The notes beneath the pieces were generated by a model. That model saw nothing but the letters and a program-made list of their open reading frames with translations, did no database searches and was not told the origin of the DNA. Shown here one piece after another: positions 18,489-28,044 of a DNA stretch of 64,000 bases; positions within the stretch are counted from its first letter, which is position 1, and each line of letters begins with the position of its first letter. This DNA is from a virus, in IMG/VR virus record IMGVR_UViG_3300005264_000001, positions 28,962 to 92,961 of that record; one strand, given 5' to 3'. A program made the position numbers and the translations under genes.

Positions 18489-21400
18489 TTAATTGTTTAA
18501 TATATAATCTCCATTTTCATCTAATATAAAGTCATAGTTTTCATCTTTTAAATAAGGGTCATTAATAAATTTAAGAACCTTGTCAGTTTCATCATCTGTT
18601 AATGTATCTTCATAAACTAAAAAGTTCTTGATTTGTTGTTGCTCAGCCTTTGATACATCCATAAATATATTATGATTGTTATAAACATCTCCCAATGAGT
18701 CTTGCATATTTTTGAATGAAATCTTGTTTGGAACTTCTGCTGTATATAAAAAGTCAAGTCCCGCATCAGCCTTAATCAGTGCAGGTGCTACTGGTTCTTG
18801 AATTAATGTTTCAGCGTTGTTGTGAAACTTCCCGCTAGGGTTACTTAAGGTGTTTCCTAAAGCGTCAAGCCCTGTATTGCCTAGTTGTGCTGGAATGCAT
18901 AAAGTATCACAACCATAAATAATTCCATTCTCTCCATCAACGGTATCAATATATTTATTCCCATTAACTCTTCTCCAATCACCTAATACTACACCTGTAG
19001 GTCCTCTTGCACTTAATGTATGGACAATACCTTTTACATATCCACCAGCTTGAAGACCTAAAGTAGGATTAACTGAACTTAAATTAGGAGTAACTGACGG
19101 AATAGTTCCTATAAAAGTTAAAGTCTGAGTAACTCCATTAATACTTAATTGCAACCTGTTTGCATTGCTTGTTTCATTACCTTGGAATACTAAAGTTGCT
19201 TTAATTCTTCCTGTATCACTGAACTCAACATAACCGTAGCTTAGTGAGTCATCTCTAATAACCGCGTAAATTCTACCATTGGTATGCCATAATAATTGAA
19301 TATAAGAATCATTATCTAAAAACTGTTGAAAACAAACACTGTCAGTTGTGTTGTGTTTTTCTATATCCATACTGATATGAAGATATGATGAATTACTTAT
19401 ATCAATTGTAGGGAACTCCACATAATCATCAACTCCGTCAAACATTAAAGATGTACTAAATCCATCAAGTAAATTATGAGGTCTTTGATTATCTTTAGCA
19501 TGAAATGTACTTAAATCAGCATCAATAATAGTACCATTAGCAGTTTTTGATATTATTTCGTTTATGGTAATATTATCTATAACTCCATCAAAATAACCTC
19601 TAGTTGTAAATTGTATATAAACATCTCCAGAATCATCTAACTCAAAATCAACAGAAATTTTTCCAGTTGTTTCTGTATTTGTTATCAATTTTAAAAATGT
19701 TCCACCAAGTGTTCTTCTTAAGGAAATATCCCAGTCATCAGTTCCAGAGTTTTTTATAACATCAGCCTCAAATCTATATTTTTTTGAGTGGTCTATATAA
19801 AACGGCATTGATGTCCCACCATATTTATTAGAAACATTATCACCAGTAATATGTAATTTTCCATTATCTATTTCAAATGTATTCAAATCATTATTAACCC
19901 AACCATTTAATTCATTGTCAAAATTACCATTAGTGACTAATTCATCACCAAAGTTAATCGGAACTGTATCATAAACTGTATCTCCAGCACCTTCTGCAAA
20001 GTTCCAGTTGTTAATAATTGCTCCAGCTCTGTTTCTTCTAGTTACATTATACATCTTACCATCTGAAACTAAAGAACTAAGTTTACCAATTCTGAACTCT
20101 TGTGCAAATCCTGGCATTGTTGCTGGAAAATCTCCTGAATAATCAAGAGACACTTCTGAATCATTGATATATAATTTTACTCTATCATTACCAGTTAATG
20201 TTCCGTCATAGACTGCTCTAATACTAGCTGGGTTATCGTATTCGTTAAAGAAATATGACGCACTACTTGTAGTGTCATATTTTGCATACACTGAAATATA
20301 TCCATTTGAGTACCACATAATTCCTGCTGAATTAGTAGCACCACCGTATTGTGAAAGATTTATAATACCAGAAGAATCTTTCATAGCCTTCATTTCGAAA
20401 TCAAAATAATCCACTCTACTTAAATCTATATTTTCTTTATCGAATCTAATATATGAAGAACCATCGAACTGCGTACAATTACTTTCAACTAAGTCAGCAT
20501 TATATCTGACAAGTCCTTTGTATGTTGGTGTGTTACCTAATACGTCTTTACCATCTGTTCTGATTGGTATGTTTAATATTTCACATCCATCAATAATTCC
20601 ATTATTGTTATTATTACTTGAATCAGGTAATGTTGAACTAGTTACATTTTTAAAGTCAGCATTATATAATAAATCAGCATCACTTACTTTTATATTATTA
20701 GTTAAGTGTTCAACTTCTATTTGTGTTAATGCTCTACCCCACAATTTACTATCAAGTAGTAAACCTGACATAAATCCTACATCTGTGTTAGCTCCTAATG
20801 TTACAATAGATGTTTCAACACTTATACTTCCAGTAGAACCTCCTGATTGGTTTAATATTCCATCAACATATAATTTTCCAATTGTACCATCGTATGTAGC
20901 AACAATATCATGAACTTTTCCATCAGCAATATTGATACTCCCAAGATGAGTCACTAAATCCCAAATGTTACCATCACCAGAAACACTAAAATCTATTACG
21001 TTATTATTAGTTTCTAATGCCCAGCATCTACCTCCTTTGAACTTTATAGCTAAGCTTCTATAACCAGTACCAAAATCTTCTGATTTTACTCTAGAGTAAA
21101 TAGTAAGTGCATTAGTTGCATCTAGTGAAGTATCATTTCCTAAATTTACATAATCATTATATCCATTAAATTTTAAAGATGTAGTATATCCTTCTTCATT
21201 TTGGAATGAATCAAAACTGTTATCAGTAGCGTGGAACGTAGATAAATCAGCGTTCTTGATTTCTCCATTAACTGGGATTGTACTACATTTATAATTTTTA
21301 TAAGTTGCTGTTTCTGCTCCTGTTGAACCCAATACTAGATATGTTGTTGGTGATGTCGCAGTAAATTCAAAACTTTGAAATCCTGTGATGTCGTCACTTT

Positions 21401-22442
21401 GTAATAAAGTGCTTCCATAATTTGAACCATTGGGTGGTGCATTTCCCCAACCTGATTTAAATATACCAGCACCTGAATCTATTGCTTCATATGTGATTTT
21501 ATATTTAGTTCCAATTACTGTACTAATTGATGTATAAGTAGAAGAGAAATCTCCATCATCTGTAACTAGTAGCTCATTATCAACAGTACTAATTAGAGCA
21601 TTTACAATATTCCAATCATCTGTATTATTAAACTCGCTATTTGATACATAATTAACAGGTGTTACACTATCATAAGTGATGTCTCCAACTCCTTCGTCCA
21701 TTTTCCATTGATGAACTAAATTCTCATTTTCATCATAAAATTCTAAATTATTCATACTAAATGAATCCGAATACTCTGGTGTTGGATTTCTAGCAAAAAG
21801 TCTATTAACATATAATACAGCATTGTGTGTAAGTGTTTGTGTTTCTATGTCTACTCCATCTATAACCAACGTAACACTAGTATTGACTCTGACGAACTCA
21901 TATGTATGAATCTTATCATCAGGAGTGTACGTAAAAGAAACAGCTGAACCTGATATGTTTTGGTAAGCAATTCTTGGAATACTTGGTTGTATTCTTATTG
22001 CTGAATATATTTCTCCAGTATCTGCTGTAATAACACAATCAGAGGTTAATGGTATTTTCGCATTGAATTTAATTCTATGGCTTGAACCTAATGATATTCT
22101 TTCAAAATCAATAATATCGTTTGCTCCATCGGTTTTATAACATCTACCTGGTTGAACAGGTCCGTTTCTAGCACCTACACTATCTACAAGTTCATACTTT
22201 CCTGTAACACTATTAAGTGTAGTATTCATCTTTAAGAATTGAATCATATCTAATTGAGGTATGTTTATTCCCTCTCTAAGTTTACCTAATATTTTATCAT
22301 AGTAAACACCATTCATGATATTATTTTTATCTAGATTACTATCTGTATCTCTTGTCTCTTCTAGAATAATGTCATATTTTGCTCCATAGGATTCAGATGT
22401 TTCTGAATCTCTTACATTGTCTAAAAATTTATCTACTTTCAT
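18489..22442 (-). CDS. giant LamG/concanavalin-like repeat protein (head fibre or adhesin)
   Basis: 1317 residues, the largest gene in the window, next to the capsid gene. At least four laminin-G/concanavalin-like sandwiches are visible, at about 90-275, 415-590, 660-840 and 1010-1165. Each has the FDGxxDYVxF type strand, a later R(I/L)xxxINGV-type strand, and the W(K/N)xxEGxGDxxYDS(V/T)P linker (residues ~260, ~825). Such domains bind glycans. Its position between capsid and neck genes argues for a protein on the capsid. The C-terminus repeats NYDFILDENGDYILNN. Confidence 0.7.
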   Translation of the reverse strand: MKVDKFLDNVRDSETSESYGAKYDIILEETRDTDSNLDKNNIMNGVYYDKILGKLREGINIPQLDMIQFLKMNTTLNSVTGKYELVDSVGARNGPVQPGRCYKTDGANDIIDFERISLGSSHRIKFNAKIPLTSDCVITADTGEIYSAIRIQPSIPRIAYQNISGSAVSFTYTPDDKIHTYEFVRVNTSVTLVIDGVDIETQTLTHNAVLYVNRLFARNPTPEYSDSFSMNNLEFYDENENLVHQWKMDEGVGDITYDSVTPVNYVSNSEFNNTDDWNIVNALISTVDNELLVTDDGDFSSTYTSISTVIGTKYKITYEAIDSGAGIFKSGWGNAPPNGSNYGSTLLQSDDITGFQSFEFTATSPTTYLVLGSTGAETATYKNYKCSTIPVNGEIKNADLSTFHATDNSFDSFQNEEGYTTSLKFNGYNDYVNLGNDTSLDATNALTIYSRVKSEDFGTGYRSLAIKFKGGRCWALETNNNVIDFSVSGDGNIWDLVTHLGSINIADGKVHDIVATYDGTIGKLYVDGILNQSGGSTGSISVETSIVTLGANTDVGFMSGLLLDSKLWGRALTQIEVEHLTNNIKVSDADLLYNADFKNVTSSTLPDSSNNNNNGIIDGCEILNIPIRTDGKDVLGNTPTYKGLVRYNADLVESNCTQFDGSSYIRFDKENIDLSRVDYFDFEMKAMKDSSGIINLSQYGGATNSAGIMWYSNGYISVYAKYDTTSSASYFFNEYDNPASIRAVYDGTLTGNDRVKLYINDSEVSLDYSGDFPATMPGFAQEFRIGKLSSLVSDGKMYNVTRRNRAGAIINNWNFAEGAGDTVYDTVPINFGDELVTNGNFDNELNGWVNNDLNTFEIDNGKLHITGDNVSNKYGGTSMPFYIDHSKKYRFEADVIKNSGTDDWDISLRRTLGGTFLKLITNTETTGKISVDFELDDSGDVYIQFTTRGYFDGVIDNITINEIISKTANGTIIDADLSTFHAKDNQRPHNLLDGFSTSLMFDGVDDYVEFPTIDISNSSYLHISMDIEKHNTTDSVCFQQFLDNDSYIQLLWHTNGRIYAVIRDDSLSYGYVEFSDTGRIKATLVFQGNETSNANRLQLSINGVTQTLTFIGTIPSVTPNLSSVNPTLGLQAGGYVKGIVHTLSARGPTGVVLGDWRRVNGNKYIDTVDGENGIIYGCDTLCIPAQLGNTGLDALGNTLSNPSGKFHNNAETLIQEPVAPALIKADAGLDFLYTAEVPNKISFKNMQDSLGDVYNNHNIFMDVSKAEQQQIKNFLVYEDTLTDDETDKVLKFINDPYLKDENYDFILDENGDYILNN

Positions 22443-22453
22443 TTGATAAACCT

Positions 22454-22660
22454 CTATTTATATTCTAATGTTGCTTTATCATCCCAAACGGAGTAAATAA
22501 CATTATCGATTCCCTTTACAGATTCTATTTTAGTTTCATCTGAACTAACTTCTGTAATTCTTTTTATAACCCATATTTTGGCACTAGTTAACTTTGATGA
22601 GTTAAGTTTAGCTTCTCCAATATATGTAACAGTTCCAATTTTTTCAATTAATCTTGTCAT
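22454..22660 (-). CDS. small virion-operon protein, unknown
   Basis: 68 residues, beta-rich and lysine-rich (SSKLTSAKIWVIKRITEVSSDETKIE). First gene of the surface-protein operon, with a late box at 22683-22698. Could be a capsid decoration protein; no family recognised. Confidence 0.55.
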   Translation of the reverse strand: MTRLIEKIGTVTYIGEAKLNSSKLTSAKIWVIKRITEVSSDETKIESVKGIDNVIYSVWDDKATLEYK

Positions 22661-22682
22661 AATAAAATAATATTAACTTTTG

Positions 22683-22698
22683 TTTTTAAATATATTTT
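22683..22698 (-). promoter_or_regulatory. late TATA box
   Basis: Minus-strand AAAATATATTTAAAAA ending 22 nt before the ATG at 22660. It lies just after the major capsid gene. Confidence 0.7.
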
Positions 22699-22763
22699 AA
22701 GAATTGTACCTACGTACTTGAGAATTAGTTTATTTGTGTATAAAAATATAATATTAATTATAT

Positions 22764-23756
22764 TTATGCTGCTGTAATAATTACACCGGCTGTGTCAGCT
22801 GCGATAGCCATTCCAACATCGATTGCGAAAATGTGTTCGTAATCTCCTGCTGTTTGAGGTAATCTACCTGAGTAAATATCCATTCCACCTTCTTGTACAA
22901 TTTGTAAGAAGTATCTGTTATCAACAGCGATTGCATGAATCGCTTTTGCGTTTGAAACTTTTCCTTCTAAGATATCCCATTCAGTAATTGCTGTTCCATT
23001 AAAGTTTACCATTTCTGTGTTAACATTTTGTAAACTTCCAATGTTGTAAGCAGCCATTGCTCTAAATTGTTCATCTAATTGTAGAGTTTCCCAACCTGTA
23101 GGTGACATTGCTACGTTAGTACATTTGAATGTTTGTAATACACCGTTAGTATCTTTTTGACCCTTGAAGTATTTTTTAGCTTTTACTAAGTTAGCCCAAG
23201 TTAATCCACCAGTAATATCTGTTGCAGATTTTACACCAGCAATCATTTTATCAATTACAGCATCGAACTTAGCTCTATGAATAGCAGCTGAATTTTCTTC
23301 CATAATTTGTTTAACTACACCAGGAGCTCCTGTTTTAGCCAATCTTCTATTAACTCTTAATGCTGAGTAATATGTAAAACAACTTACAGTCATTTCTGTT
23401 ACAGTAGCTGTTTGGTAAGTTACAGTGTTATCGTTATCGTTATCAAACTTAGCACCAGTCATACCAGCTACTTTAGGAACTTTATATACTCCTGCTCCAT
23501 CGATTCCACCTAACTCTGCTGGAGTCCATGTTCTAATTGCTGCAGCGTAATTTGAAAAATCTTTTTCTGCAAATGCAAATACACTTCTTGCAATTTTTGT
23601 TGTTAGAGCTGAACCTGTATTACCTACATTTTGTCCTGCTTCTGTAAACGCTTCATTAAATTTTGCGTTTTCCTTTACTTCTTTTTCGAAAGCTTCAGTT
23701 AAGTAGTCTCCTACAATACTTCTTGCTCCATCCATTGTTTTTACTTCAAATGCCAT
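22764..23756 (-). CDS. major capsid protein, HK97 fold
   Basis: A 330-residue protein preceded by scaffold and protease genes. Features fitting the HK97 fold: N-terminal arm; LTTKIARSVFAFAEKDFSNYAAAIRTW segment; long E-loop-like stretch with TVTEMTVSCFTYYSALRVNRRLAKTG; spine-helix region IMEENSAAIHRAKFDAVIDKMIAG (~150-175); and an A-domain ending GGMDIYSGRLPQTAGDYEHIFAIDVGMAIAADTAGV. This is the most Ala/Gly-rich, least AT-biased coding stretch, as expected for a highly expressed protein. It starts 3 nt after the scaffold stop. Confidence 0.85.
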   Translation of the reverse strand: MAFEVKTMDGARSIVGDYLTEAFEKEVKENAKFNEAFTEAGQNVGNTGSALTTKIARSVFAFAEKDFSNYAAAIRTWTPAELGGIDGAGVYKVPKVAGMTGAKFDNDNDNTVTYQTATVTEMTVSCFTYYSALRVNRRLAKTGAPGVVKQIMEENSAAIHRAKFDAVIDKMIAGVKSATDITGGLTWANLVKAKKYFKGQKDTNGVLQTFKCTNVAMSPTGWETLQLDEQFRAMAAYNIGSLQNVNTEMVNFNGTAITEWDILEGKVSNAKAIHAIAVDNRYFLQIVQEGGMDIYSGRLPQTAGDYEHIFAIDVGMAIAADTAGVIITAA

Positions 23757-23759
23757 TTT

Positions 23760-24326
23760 TTAGTTAAATGAGTTTCTCAACATTTCAGCCAAGTTTAATT
23801 TTTTTTCAACTTTTGTTTCAACCTTAGTTTCTACAAATGTTCCAGCTCCAGTTACTTCCTTTGCTTCTTTTTTCTCTTTTTCGTCCTCTTTACTAGAGTC
23901 CTTAGATTTAGACGTATCTTCATCTTCTGAATCATTAGCTGCTGCATCCTCTTCTTTTTCAGTAATTTCTTCTTCCTTTTTAGGAACTTCTTTTACTTCA
24001 GATTTAGCTTCAGTACTAACTTCCTCTTTTTCATCTTCTGATTCAACGGATTCTTTAGTTTCCTTTGATTCATCTTCTGATTCAGATTCTTTAGCTTCTT
24101 GTAATGTATTCAGTTTCTCTTTTAATTCTGCGTTTTCATTAGATAATTCTTCTAACTTAACAGTCATTGCTTCAAGTGATGAAGTAACTAATACTAAGTT
24201 TTCTTTATTTTCTTCTACAGACTTAACGGAGTTTTCTAATGTTTCATTCATTTCAGAAAACTTATTAGCGTTTCCTTCAGTAAATTCATTCATTTTTGTT
24301 TCAAAATTTTCAATAATTTTTTCCAT
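23760..24326 (-). CDS. capsid scaffold protein
   Basis: 188 residues. The N-terminal ~80 residues are coiled-coil; residues ~80-165 are almost entirely Glu/Lys/Asp/Ser; the end (VETKVEKKLNLAEMLRNSF) could be the capsid-binding tip. High acidity and placement between protease and capsid genes are typical of scaffolds. Late box at 24361-24375. Confidence 0.75.
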   Translation of the reverse strand: MEKIIENFETKMNEFTEGNANKFSEMNETLENSVKSVEENKENLVLVTSSLEAMTVKLEELSNENAELKEKLNTLQEAKESESEDESKETKESVESEDEKEEVSTEAKSEVKEVPKKEEEITEKEEDAAANDSEDEDTSKSKDSSKEDEKEKKEAKEVTGAGTFVETKVETKVEKKLNLAEMLRNSFN

Positions 24327-24360
24327 TTTTTAACTGATAATAAACAATAAAATATATTTG

Positions 24361-24375
24361 TTTTTAAATATATTT
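24361..24375 (-). promoter_or_regulatory. late TATA box for scaffold-capsid operon
   Basis: Minus-strand AAATATATTTAAAAA, 34 nt before the scaffold ATG. Confidence 0.7.
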
Positions 24376-24951
24376 AATATTGTTAATAATTTCGTTCATT
24401 TTTTCCATGAACTCTTCTTTTTTCTTAGATTCTTCTGTGTTTAATTGCTCAACTGCTGACCCCTCAAAACTTTCTGCGAATACAACTTTAGCTTCTTCAA
24501 ATCCTTCACATGAGACTATCGAACATTCATTCCACGACTTTACAGTTGCTTCTCTATATGATTCTCCAGACTCTGTTTGTTTATTTAATGCTTGACCGTT
24601 AATGTTAAGACTAACTCTTAACTCACTTGCGTTTCTTAAATACTCAATTAAACTCTCGTTATATTTTGTATCATAAATCTTTGCTGTACCATATAATCCG
24701 TCTTCCTTACCCTCAACAGATAACCAATGCCCTACTGGTAATGAATGGTCTGAAGTTTTGTGATTGTACATAACATTCTTACCGATTAACTCATTAGCTT
24801 TTTCTAAGATTGACTCTTTATTATACAATACACCGTTTCTTGAAGTTTTATGAAAAGGAACAATCATACCTGAGATTGTCTTATCTTTTGCTTCATTAGC
24901 TTCAGAAAATACTGTATCTATACTAAGGTTTTTGTTTTTAATATCAACCAT
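24364..24951 (-). CDS. prohead protease
   Basis: 195 residues with the S78/U35-type prohead protease layout: TISGMIVPFHKTSRNGVLYNKESI near residues 26-50, the catalytic-type His in IGKNVMYNHKTSDHSLPVGHW (~58-76), and a second motif with LRVSLNINGQALN (~115-125), the usual Ser position. It matures scaffold and capsid proteins. Downstream neighbours are scaffold and capsid. Late box at 24974-24988. Confidence 0.8.
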   Translation of the reverse strand: MVDIKNKNLSIDTVFSEANEAKDKTISGMIVPFHKTSRNGVLYNKESILEKANELIGKNVMYNHKTSDHSLPVGHWLSVEGKEDGLYGTAKIYDTKYNESLIEYLRNASELRVSLNINGQALNKQTESGESYREATVKSWNECSIVSCEGFEEAKVVFAESFEGSAVEQLNTEESKKKEEFMEKMNEIINNIKYI

Positions 24952-24973
24952 AGAATAATATTATTATTATTTG

Positions 24974-24988
24974 TTTTTAAATATATTT
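24974..24988 (-). promoter_or_regulatory. late TATA box for prohead protease
   Basis: Minus-strand AAATATATTTAAAAA, 22 nt before the ATG at 24951. Confidence 0.7.
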
Positions 24989-24992
24989 AGAA

Positions 24993-25997
24993 TTAGTAAA
25001 TGACCTTCTGGTCATCATTTATAATTACAAATCCACAATTAAGTTCTTTAATTATATTATTCATTCTTATTTCATCTTTCTTCATTTGCTTCTCACTACT
25101 TCTGTGATAACACTCATTAACTTCATATACAACATTATTAACTTCATCATAACCATCTACGAAATATCGTAATACTTGATATTGTCTTGTAATGTTTATA
25201 TCTAGTTTATATTCAATCATATCTAAAGCAGCTGTTTCGTTCCTACCAATCATTGGAGAAAAAGAAACACTCTTTAAACCATACTTTCTTATATGTTCAG
25301 TAATAGCTTTACTTCTCCTTAAAGAAGTCAATTCTTTTTGTTCTTTAGTTCTGTTTTTTAAAGTTTCTTTAAACTTTCTAACTCTAGATAATTCTTGTTT
25401 TATAGTTAAACTTTTTCTATGCTGTCTCATAAATATACTTTGTCTTTTAGACATTTGTTGTCTTGTCTCATCAGACATATTCTCATTGACTTTCTTTCTA
25501 GCCTCACTTTGATTTTTAAAAACATCAGCTTTCTTTTCATCACTCCAATTTTTCATAGTTTCTTTTCTTTTATTAGCAATTTCTTTCTTTTGTTCAGGAG
25601 TTAAACTGTTAAGCCAAGCATTATGTGTTACTCTATATCTTTCCCTCATTTCTTTAGTATGTACTCTATTCCTTAATAATTCACTTCTATCAGCACTCAT
25701 CTTTTCCTTAGCTTCGTGTGACATATTTTCAAGACCTACAAACAATCTATCTATTTTTGCTTGTCTTTCCTCATCAGAAATAGTTTTATTATAGGCTGTC
25801 ATACCTTTACTTTGACTACTTTTGAATTCTTTTGAGTTACAGAATGCTCTTCTTTTTTCACTCATTATATCTATGTTTGGAAAATTAATTATATACTCTG
25901 GTACACTTGTATTATGTGTTTTTAGGTGTCTAGTAGTAATTTGTTTAAATTCTCTATTACAAATCTCACATGTAACTTTATCTTTTAACTCTTTCAT
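24993..25997 (-). CDS. free-standing homing endonuclease, VSR/EDxHD-like, copy 1
   Basis: 334 residues. N-terminal zinc finger (CEICNREFKQITTRHLKTH, residues 8-26) of the type seen in MucR-like and intron-homing proteins. It is followed by Lys/Arg-rich short repeats with (S/T)-xx-x(K/R) patterns like NUMOD3, and a C-terminal nuclease-like domain: ALDMIE ... INITRQYQVLRYFVDGYDEVNNVVYEV ... YHR ... KDEIRMNNI ... GFVIINDD. The D-G-Y, E and YH elements match very-short-patch-repair (EDxHD) homing nucleases. It sits in a virion operon as a mobile insertion; an early-type TATA (TTTATAAA, 26011-26018) precedes it. Confidence 0.75.
   Translation of the reverse strand: MKELKDKVTCEICNREFKQITTRHLKTHNTSVPEYIINFPNIDIMSEKRRAFCNSKEFKSSQSKGMTAYNKTISDEERQAKIDRLFVGLENMSHEAKEKMSADRSELLRNRVHTKEMRERYRVTHNAWLNSLTPEQKKEIANKRKETMKNWSDEKKADVFKNQSEARKKVNENMSDETRQQMSKRQSIFMRQHRKSLTIKQELSRVRKFKETLKNRTKEQKELTSLRRSKAITEHIRKYGLKSVSFSPMIGRNETAALDMIEYKLDINITRQYQVLRYFVDGYDEVNNVVYEVNECYHRSSEKQMKKDEIRMNNIIKELNCGFVIINDDQKVIY
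24998..25085. repeat. 88-bp repeat shared by two homing endonuclease 3' ends, copy 1
   Basis: Identical to 28867-28954. It encodes the C-terminal ~28 residues of each endonuclease and includes the small inverted repeat ATGACC-TTCT-GGTCAT. Confidence 0.85.
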
Positions 25998-26059
25998 ATA
26001 ATTAAAAATAGATATAAGTTTATAAATCTTTTTATATTTTAAAAAATTAGTTTGTTTAA

Positions 26060-26572
26060 TTAAAAAGGTAATGTGTAAGGTTTATCTAAGTTAATAGATA
26101 AAAATAATTCAAATGCTCTTTTTTGAAATGTAAAATGTTTACCATTAAATAATTTAATCATTTCATCTTTAATAGGTTTAGATAAACAATTAATCATTAA
26201 TTGAATAAATTCTTCTTTTGATTTTTTAATACCCTCATGAAACTCGCTGTCTATTGTGTACTCATAACCACCTTTAACATGAAAGATTTTACTTCTTTTT
26301 TCATGAACTAGTTTTAAATATGTTGTGTGGTCTTCTGTACTCATATTGTAAGCTTCACTTGGTTCTGTAATTCTCAAATGTTCTTCACCTTCAAATGCAG
26401 ACATATAAACATTATCTTTTAGAATTTGTAATTTGTATTCATTCTCTCTTTCAACTATAGCATCTCTGACACTTGATTGATTAAGATAAGAATCTCTTGC
26501 GTTTCTTAATTTTATACTTGCTGTTTGAACTCCTTCTTTTAATTGGCTTATCATTTCGTTTTTAGTTACCAT
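26060..26572 (-). CDS. unknown early protein
   Basis: 170 residues, helical, charged, no family recognised. An early box (plus strand TTTATAAGTCTTTCG at 26594-26608) gives a leaderless start. The 31 bp from the TATA box to the ATG match those of the DNA ligase gene at 63570-63601. It is an early gene lodged among late genes. Confidence 0.65.
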   Translation of the reverse strand: MVTKNEMISQLKEGVQTASIKLRNARDSYLNQSSVRDAIVERENEYKLQILKDNVYMSAFEGEEHLRITEPSEAYNMSTEDHTTYLKLVHEKRSKIFHVKGGYEYTIDSEFHEGIKKSKEEFIQLMINCLSKPIKDEMIKLFNGKHFTFQKRAFELFLSINLDKPYTLPF

Positions 26573-26593
26573 ACTAATAGTAATACTCTTTAG

Positions 26594-26608
26594 TTTATAA
26601 GTCTTTCG
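26594..26608 (-). promoter_or_regulatory. early promoter
   Basis: Minus-strand CGAAAGACTTATAAA, 21 nt before the ATG at 26572. Confidence 0.75.
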
Positions 26609-26638
26609 ATAATTTAGAATAGTGTTTATAAAGATAAA

Positions 26639-27688
26639 TTATTTTATTAATACTAAGAACTCTTTTCTTACATTAATACTAAATTCTTCTCCTTTTTCCA
26701 AAGAGTCAAACTTTGATTCATATTTTGAGAATACTTTTTCGACTGAGCGTTTGATATCTCTCAATTTATAATCCTTTTGAAATTCTTGGGCTAAACTTTG
26801 ATAACATACAGCGACTAGTTCAGATAAAGATTTGCTATGCATAGCAAATCCAGAGTACTTAAAAAAATATTTCTTACCTGGTGCATCTTTTCTTTTTATA
26901 GACACAGTATTTATAGTAGATAATTTTTCTTTAAATCCATCTTGTAATCTTTCGATTAAATTTTTAAGTCTTTCGTTTGTTTCTTTATAACTCAAATTAT
27001 GTTGGTCAAATACAGATTTTAATTTCTTATCAAATCCTTTAACTTTAACATTATTTCTCTTTTTCCATAATCCGTTTAATACACCTGCTCTCTTAGTCTT
27101 TTTTAAACTTCCTATATGTTTGTTTAGTGACTTAAAGAAGAGTCTTATAAACGTCTTAGAAACGGGTCTAAATGAACTATTAGCACCATTACTAACGAAT
27201 GTAGCAAAGTCTGCAATATCTTTTGTTAATTCTTTCTTTTGTTTGTCATTTAGTTCAGCACCTGGGACTGGTTTATATAAATAATCATGTGATAGTTCAT
27301 AAGCCACAGTATGTAAGAATGTTCTTACTTGTACTTCTACTTGTCCTAAATTGTGTTGAACAACTCCTGCGTAGTCAGGTCTAGGATTTACAATGTAATC
27401 TGATGTAGTTGTAATTAAGTCTTTGAATATCTCTTTAATTCGACCGGCAATCACTTTATATCTACTCATGTTATCAATGTGAATTCTAAATCCAAATAAA
27501 TCTCCTAAATCTTCTAATTTTCTATATTTATCAGGTTTGGTTTTAATTTTGTTTAATGCTGAGTTTAAATCTTTTGCTCTATAAGTATAAGTAGTACCGT
27601 CTAATTTTCCTAATCTTTTTCTAATCTCTGGAATAATTGTAGAGTTTAGATTTTTCATCAATTTATCATAATCCTTCTTATTCGCCAT
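26639..27688 (-). CDS. RelA/SpoT-type (p)ppGpp synthetase
   Basis: 349 residues with a nucleotidyltransferase domain of the RelA/SpoT kind at residues ~30-140. It has YTYRAKDLNSALNKI (R37, K39, ATP-binding RxKS region), KLEDLGDLFGFRI (D60/D63, metal-binding E/DLxGxR motif), DYIVNPRPDYAGVVQH (Y106, guanine-stacking Tyr region), VEVQVRT (E118) and the AYELSHDYLYK tail. All canonical synthetase residues appear to be kept. The C-terminal ~200 residues are helical and not a TGS/ACT regulatory region. No HD hydrolase half is present. It overlaps the upstream 95-residue gene by 11 nt under a late promoter. Confidence 0.8.
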   Translation of the reverse strand: MANKKDYDKLMKNLNSTIIPEIRKRLGKLDGTTYTYRAKDLNSALNKIKTKPDKYRKLEDLGDLFGFRIHIDNMSRYKVIAGRIKEIFKDLITTTSDYIVNPRPDYAGVVQHNLGQVEVQVRTFLHTVAYELSHDYLYKPVPGAELNDKQKKELTKDIADFATFVSNGANSSFRPVSKTFIRLFFKSLNKHIGSLKKTKRAGVLNGLWKKRNNVKVKGFDKKLKSVFDQHNLSYKETNERLKNLIERLQDGFKEKLSTINTVSIKRKDAPGKKYFFKYSGFAMHSKSLSELVAVCYQSLAQEFQKDYKLRDIKRSVEKVFSKYESKFDSLEKGEEFSINVRKEFLVLIK

Positions 27689-27965
27689 CTTTACAACATT
27701 CTATATATTCTTTTATTAACTCTTGACTATCACTAGCAAATTCTGGGTAGATTGTACTAATAGTAGCAATAGCTTCCTCTTTTGTAAATGCTGAAGTAGT
27801 TAATACTTCACTATTACAATCATCTTTGTTTTCCAAAGTTTCTTTAAACACACCAGCGTTATTGTAATCCATTGCTTCCTCAAATGAGTCGAATGATTCA
27901 CAACTTACTAATTCTCCTGTTTTCATATTCTTAGTGAATACAAAACTAAATTCTTTCTTTTCCAT
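27678..27965 (-). CDS. small partner of the (p)ppGpp synthetase operon, unknown
   Basis: A 95-residue acidic protein; starts MEKKEFSFVFTKNMKTGE and has a compact alpha/beta look. It overlaps the synthetase gene by 11 nt, so both are translated from one late mRNA (box at 28000-28015). Whether it is a regulator or inhibitor of the synthetase cannot be told. Confidence 0.6.
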   Translation of the reverse strand: MEKKEFSFVFTKNMKTGELVSCESFDSFEEAMDYNNAGVFKETLENKDDCNSEVLTTSAFTKEEAIATISTIYPEFASDSQELIKEYIECCKDGE

Positions 27966-27999
27966 TTTATTTAATATAGTAAAGTAATATAAATATTAC

Positions 28000-28015
28000 T
28001 TTTTAAATATATTTT
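28000..28015 (-). promoter_or_regulatory. late TATA box of the (p)ppGpp synthetase operon
   Basis: Minus-strand AAAATATATTTAAAAA, 34 nt upstream of the ATG at 27965, same class as capsid and tail gene promoters. Confidence 0.7.
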
Positions 28016-28044
28016 ACATACTTAATCGTTTCTTGTTGAAATAC

